Positions 6,214-7,437 of a stretch of DNA of 7,437 nt are shown here, piece after piece. This stretch comes from Acidimicrobiales bacterium (GTDB lineage Bacteria; Actinomycetota; Acidimicrobiia; Acidimicrobiales; JABEUL01): the NCBI GenBank assembly GCA_013044465.1, contig JABEUL010000225.1:1-7437 (forward strand), in the 5' to 3' direction. Position numbers and translations under genes: made by a program. The notes below the pieces were generated by a model. The model searched no databases. It was not told the origin of the DNA and was given only the letters and a program-made list of their open reading frames with translations. Every line of letters begins with the position of its first letter. Within the stretch, counting starts at the first letter, position 1.

Positions 6214-6349
6214 CTCATGTTTAATCAAGTGCTCGTAGAGCAGACATGACCTTCACCAACAAGTACTGCACTATCTGAAATTTCTCCAAGCACTTGGCCA
6301 GGTTCAAGTATTTAGGGGCCAGGATAGCAATACGTTCCCTTCCTGTGAA
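6214..6349. other. Gap between antitoxin and membrane protein
   Basis: The stretch holds no recognised gene. A minus-strand frame is open for about 42 codons here (GRERIAILAPKYLNLAKCLE near its beginning) but has no standard start near its beginning, no ribosome binding site and no family I know, so it is not called. No clear terminator follows the antitoxin. Confidence 0.5.
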
Positions 6350-6634
6350 TCATGCCGAATGCCGTAGGTACTCACGAAGAGCCTTGCGGATGAGTTCGGC
6401 TTTGGTGATCCCTTCGATTCGGGCACGCTCTGCTGCTTTCTTTGTCAAATCTACTCCGAGCCTCACTGATTCGACTGGAGCCGCTTCGGATTCCAGTAGC
6501 GGATGCCGTCCTGGCCCTGGCCGCAGCTTAATTTTGGTGAGGTCATATCCGTTCTCGGCTTCTGCAACAGCATTTTCGATAAACTCCTCCGTGATTTCAC
6601 AACCTGATGGGGTTGCCCCAAATTTCTTAACCAT
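6350..6634 (-). CDS. Ribbon-helix-helix antitoxin-like protein
   Basis: This 94-residue protein has two parts. The N-terminal segment, KKFGATPSGCEITEEFIENA (3-22) and AEAENGYDLTKI (24-35), is of the type common in actinobacterial CopG/RHH antitoxins and is the likely toxin-contacting part. After a proline/glycine linker (RPGPGRHP, 38-45) comes a ribbon-helix-helix DNA-binding domain: strand ESVRLGVD (55-62), helix LTKKAAERARIEG (63-75), turn, and helix KAELIRKALREYLRHS (78-93). That order, with DNA binding at the C-terminus, is known for this antitoxin type. The ATG has GGAGAA 5 nt upstream (6640-6645), inside the end of the toxin gene, and the two genes overlap by 8 nt, so translation is coupled. 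It probably neutralises the preceding protein and represses the shared promoter through the palindrome at 6885-6901. The family call is by recall of pattern, not alignment. Confidence 0.75.
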   Translation of the reverse strand: MVKKFGATPSGCEITEEFIENAVAEAENGYDLTKIKLRPGPGRHPLLESEAAPVESVRLGVDLTKKAAERARIEGITKAELIRKALREYLRHSA

Positions 6635-6878
6635 TGTTCTTCTCCATTTGCCGAAGGTGGACTTCGTACTTCTTTCTAAGGCCCATAGCGTGGATTGCTA
6701 ACATCTCGGCATCTTTTCGCTTCTGGATGACGATTTCCAGGAGGTTTGCCGATCTGTCGGGGCCGATAACAAGCATCGCCCCATCGGTGAGTTCTGCCAC
6801 GGCAATTGCCTTTTCAACAGCGTGCATGATATCTTCGTCCTTAATCCCGTGTTTTCGAGCTGATTCCAGGATCTCCAC
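6627..6878 (-). CDS. Small toxin-like protein paired with an RHH antitoxin
   Basis: An 83-residue protein, MEILESARKHGIKDEDIMHA at its N-terminus, followed by LVIGPDRSANLLEIVI (36-51) and AIHAMGLRKKYEVHL (61-75). The pattern 'HGI..EDI.HA', 'GPDR..NLLE' and 'IHAM..R.KY' is shared by many small actinobacterial proteins encoded just before RHH antitoxins. By size and strand order they resemble RelE/BrnT-type ribonuclease toxins, but I know of no biochemical proof for this family, so toxin activity is inferred from the pairing. H63, R68 and Y71 in the C-terminal motif are candidate catalytic or RNA-contact residues. The GTG start is supported by a TTGACA / 17 nt / TACGAT promoter whose -10 ends 8 nt upstream, a nearly leaderless arrangement, and by family-like sequence from the first residue. 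Toxin-first order is the reverse of most type II modules and is found in BrnTA and HigBA. Confidence 0.72.
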   Translation of the reverse strand: MEILESARKHGIKDEDIMHAVEKAIAVAELTDGAMLVIGPDRSANLLEIVIQKRKDAEMLAIHAMGLRKKYEVHLRQMEKNNG

Positions 6879-6884
6879 ACTCAG

Positions 6885-6901
6885 TTATCGTAATACGAAA
6901 A
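6885..6901. promoter_or_regulatory. Operator-like palindrome over the -10 of the toxin-antitoxin promoter
   Basis: TTATCGTAATACGAAAA has arms TCGTA and TACGA around one A, with flanking TT/AA also symmetric; seven of eight position pairs match. It covers the -10 box, where binding by the RHH antitoxin would block transcription. Assignment to that protein is inference from proximity and from the known autoregulation of RHH antitoxins. Confidence 0.5.
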
Positions 6902-6915
6902 TGACCTGATGTCAA
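6887..6915 (-). promoter_or_regulatory. Promoter of the toxin-antitoxin-like module
   Basis: On the minus strand a perfect -35 TTGACA (6910-6915), a 17-nt spacer and -10 TACGAT (6887-6892) lie directly before the GTG at 6878. Only 8 nt separate the -10 from the start codon, so the mRNA should have a leader of about 0-2 nt. It is the best promoter in the window. Confidence 0.7.
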
Positions 6916-6965
6916 GTGGCCTAAATGAAGCTCTCTCGGCTGGATTAGTGCGCTGTACCCAAAGT

Positions 6966-7346
6966 CTATCGGCCCAGTCCAACCATGTGCCCGGGCGCAT
7001 TCTTGCTTCCATTCCACAGTTTGAGCCTCATGGTCGAATGGAAGAGCGATCACTTGACTAACCGGTAAGTGTTTTTGATGAAACCGACATCTAAAAATAT
7101 GACAGTTTCCGCATTTGCCCAGACGATATCTCTAACCATGCGGTAATTTCCATCAATGACCCATGGGCCATTTTCGGTCGCCTCTATTACCACTGCTCGA
7201 AACTCTTCAATTTCAAGACTTTTCCAATCCGCTTGGTGGAAAATGGTATCTAACTCTATGTGCCTACACCCCATCTGTTGGGCCAGCAACTTGGCAAAAT
7301 AAGTCTTCCCTGAACCGGAATTGCCGACAACTGAAACCCTCTCCAC
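6966..7346 (-). pseudogene. Broken P-loop nucleotide-kinase-like gene (adenylate-kinase/'topology modulation' type), in-frame TGA
   Basis: From a GTG at 7346, 98 codons encode the N-terminal half of a small P-loop kinase-like protein. RVSVVGNSGSGKTYFAKLLA (3-22) is Walker A with K14; HIELDTIFHQADW (29-41) follows; WVIDGNYRMVRDIVWANAET (62-81) and VIFLD (82-86) are the family's substrate-side motif and Walker B-like strand. Intact relatives run to about 170-180 residues. Here a TGA (7050-7052) follows residue 98, yet in the same frame 11 codons later comes LWNGSKN (6999-7019), like the conserved LWNGN(R/K)E of relatives and at about the expected distance, 23 residues after the LD pair. The frame then meets TAG at 6966-6968, and no normal C-terminus follows before the toxin promoter. 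So one nonsense change (CGA to TGA would suffice) plus loss of the 3' end is likely. A TAAAGT box lies 6 nt before the GTG. Function is probably lost; a truncated product remains possible. Confidence 0.62.
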
Positions 7347-7352
7347 CTCAAA

Positions 7353-7358
7353 ACTTTA
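7353..7358 (-). promoter_or_regulatory. -10 box of the broken kinase gene (leaderless type)
   Basis: The minus strand reads TAAAGT, 6 nt before the GTG at 7346. No Shine-Dalgarno is present, and no clear -35 is seen. The rest of 7347-7437 holds only about 14 open codons entering from the window edge and ending in TAA, too short to call. Confidence 0.35.
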
Positions 7359-7437
7359 AATTGGAATTAGGTGCTCTAAGGGCAGTTCACGATTATGTAT
7401 GCCGTTCCTTTCTAATTTGTTTAGTATTTATATGAGG

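Noticed and set aside
6294..6909. Plus-strand open frames of 135 and 91 codons
   Set aside because: They are antisense to the toxin-antitoxin-like pair, which has family motifs, overlap and ribosome binding signals; the plus frames have none.
6892..7025. Third minus-strand frame (MRPGTWLDWADRLWVQRTNP) as a frameshifted kinase C-terminus
   Set aside because: The basic and aromatic pattern is suggestive of the family's C-terminal helix but too weak to assert a second frameshift without an alignment.
7050..7052. TGA as a selenocysteine or recoded codon
   Set aside because: The family needs no selenocysteine there, no hairpin of SECIS type is evident, and TGA is used as a normal stop in the TrpB2-like and other genes.
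6841..7053. Minus-strand frame of 70 codons starting at a GTG that overlaps the kinase TGA (VEWKQECARAHGWTGPIDFG within it)
   Set aside because: It looks somewhat protein-like, but it runs through the toxin promoter, operator and first codons, has no ribosome binding site, and competes with the LWNGSKN kinase remnant in another frame. I could not tie it to a family.

Overview
The window looks like chromosomal DNA of a low- to mid-GC actinobacterium. The best evidence is two genes whose families work with mycothiol, the actinobacterial low-molecular-weight thiol: a maleylpyruvate isomerase/DinB-type protein and a DsbA-fold protein close to Rv2466c. Frequent GTG starts, and several starts with no Shine-Dalgarno but a TANNNT box 5-8 nt upstream (leaderless pattern), agree with this. 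By eye the base composition is in the mid-40s % GC, so a planktonic or environmental lineage is more likely than Streptomyces or Mycobacterium. I cannot place it more precisely.

Left half (1-3976), metabolic and thiol-related. Two minus-strand genes, a mycothiol-dependent enzyme-family protein and an SMP-30/gluconolactonase cut by the window edge, diverge from a plus-strand pair. That pair is an Rv2466c-like DsbA-fold protein with CPWA in place of CPWC, and a TrpB2-type tryptophan synthase beta-like enzyme starting 6 nt after it. A DsrE-fold protein with four cysteines follows on the same strand from what looks like its own leaderless promoter. The shared theme is thiol/sulfur and PLP chemistry. 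A common pathway is an inference.

Middle (3977-4429): about 450 bases with no gene I can support.

Right half (4430-7437), accessory, all genes on the minus strand. In transcription order from the right these are: a nucleotide-kinase-like P-loop gene broken by an in-frame TGA; a two-gene toxin-antitoxin-like module with a well-formed promoter and an operator-like palindrome over its -10; a small three-helix membrane protein; and an AAA_14/DUF4143 ATPase. The ATPase promoter and start lie inside three imperfect direct repeats with an exact 22-bp period.

The parts that most deserve a second look are the CPWA/TrpB2/DsrE thiol cluster, the 22-bp repeats, the toxin-antitoxin promoter architecture, the repeated leaderless-start signature, and the kinase pseudogene.
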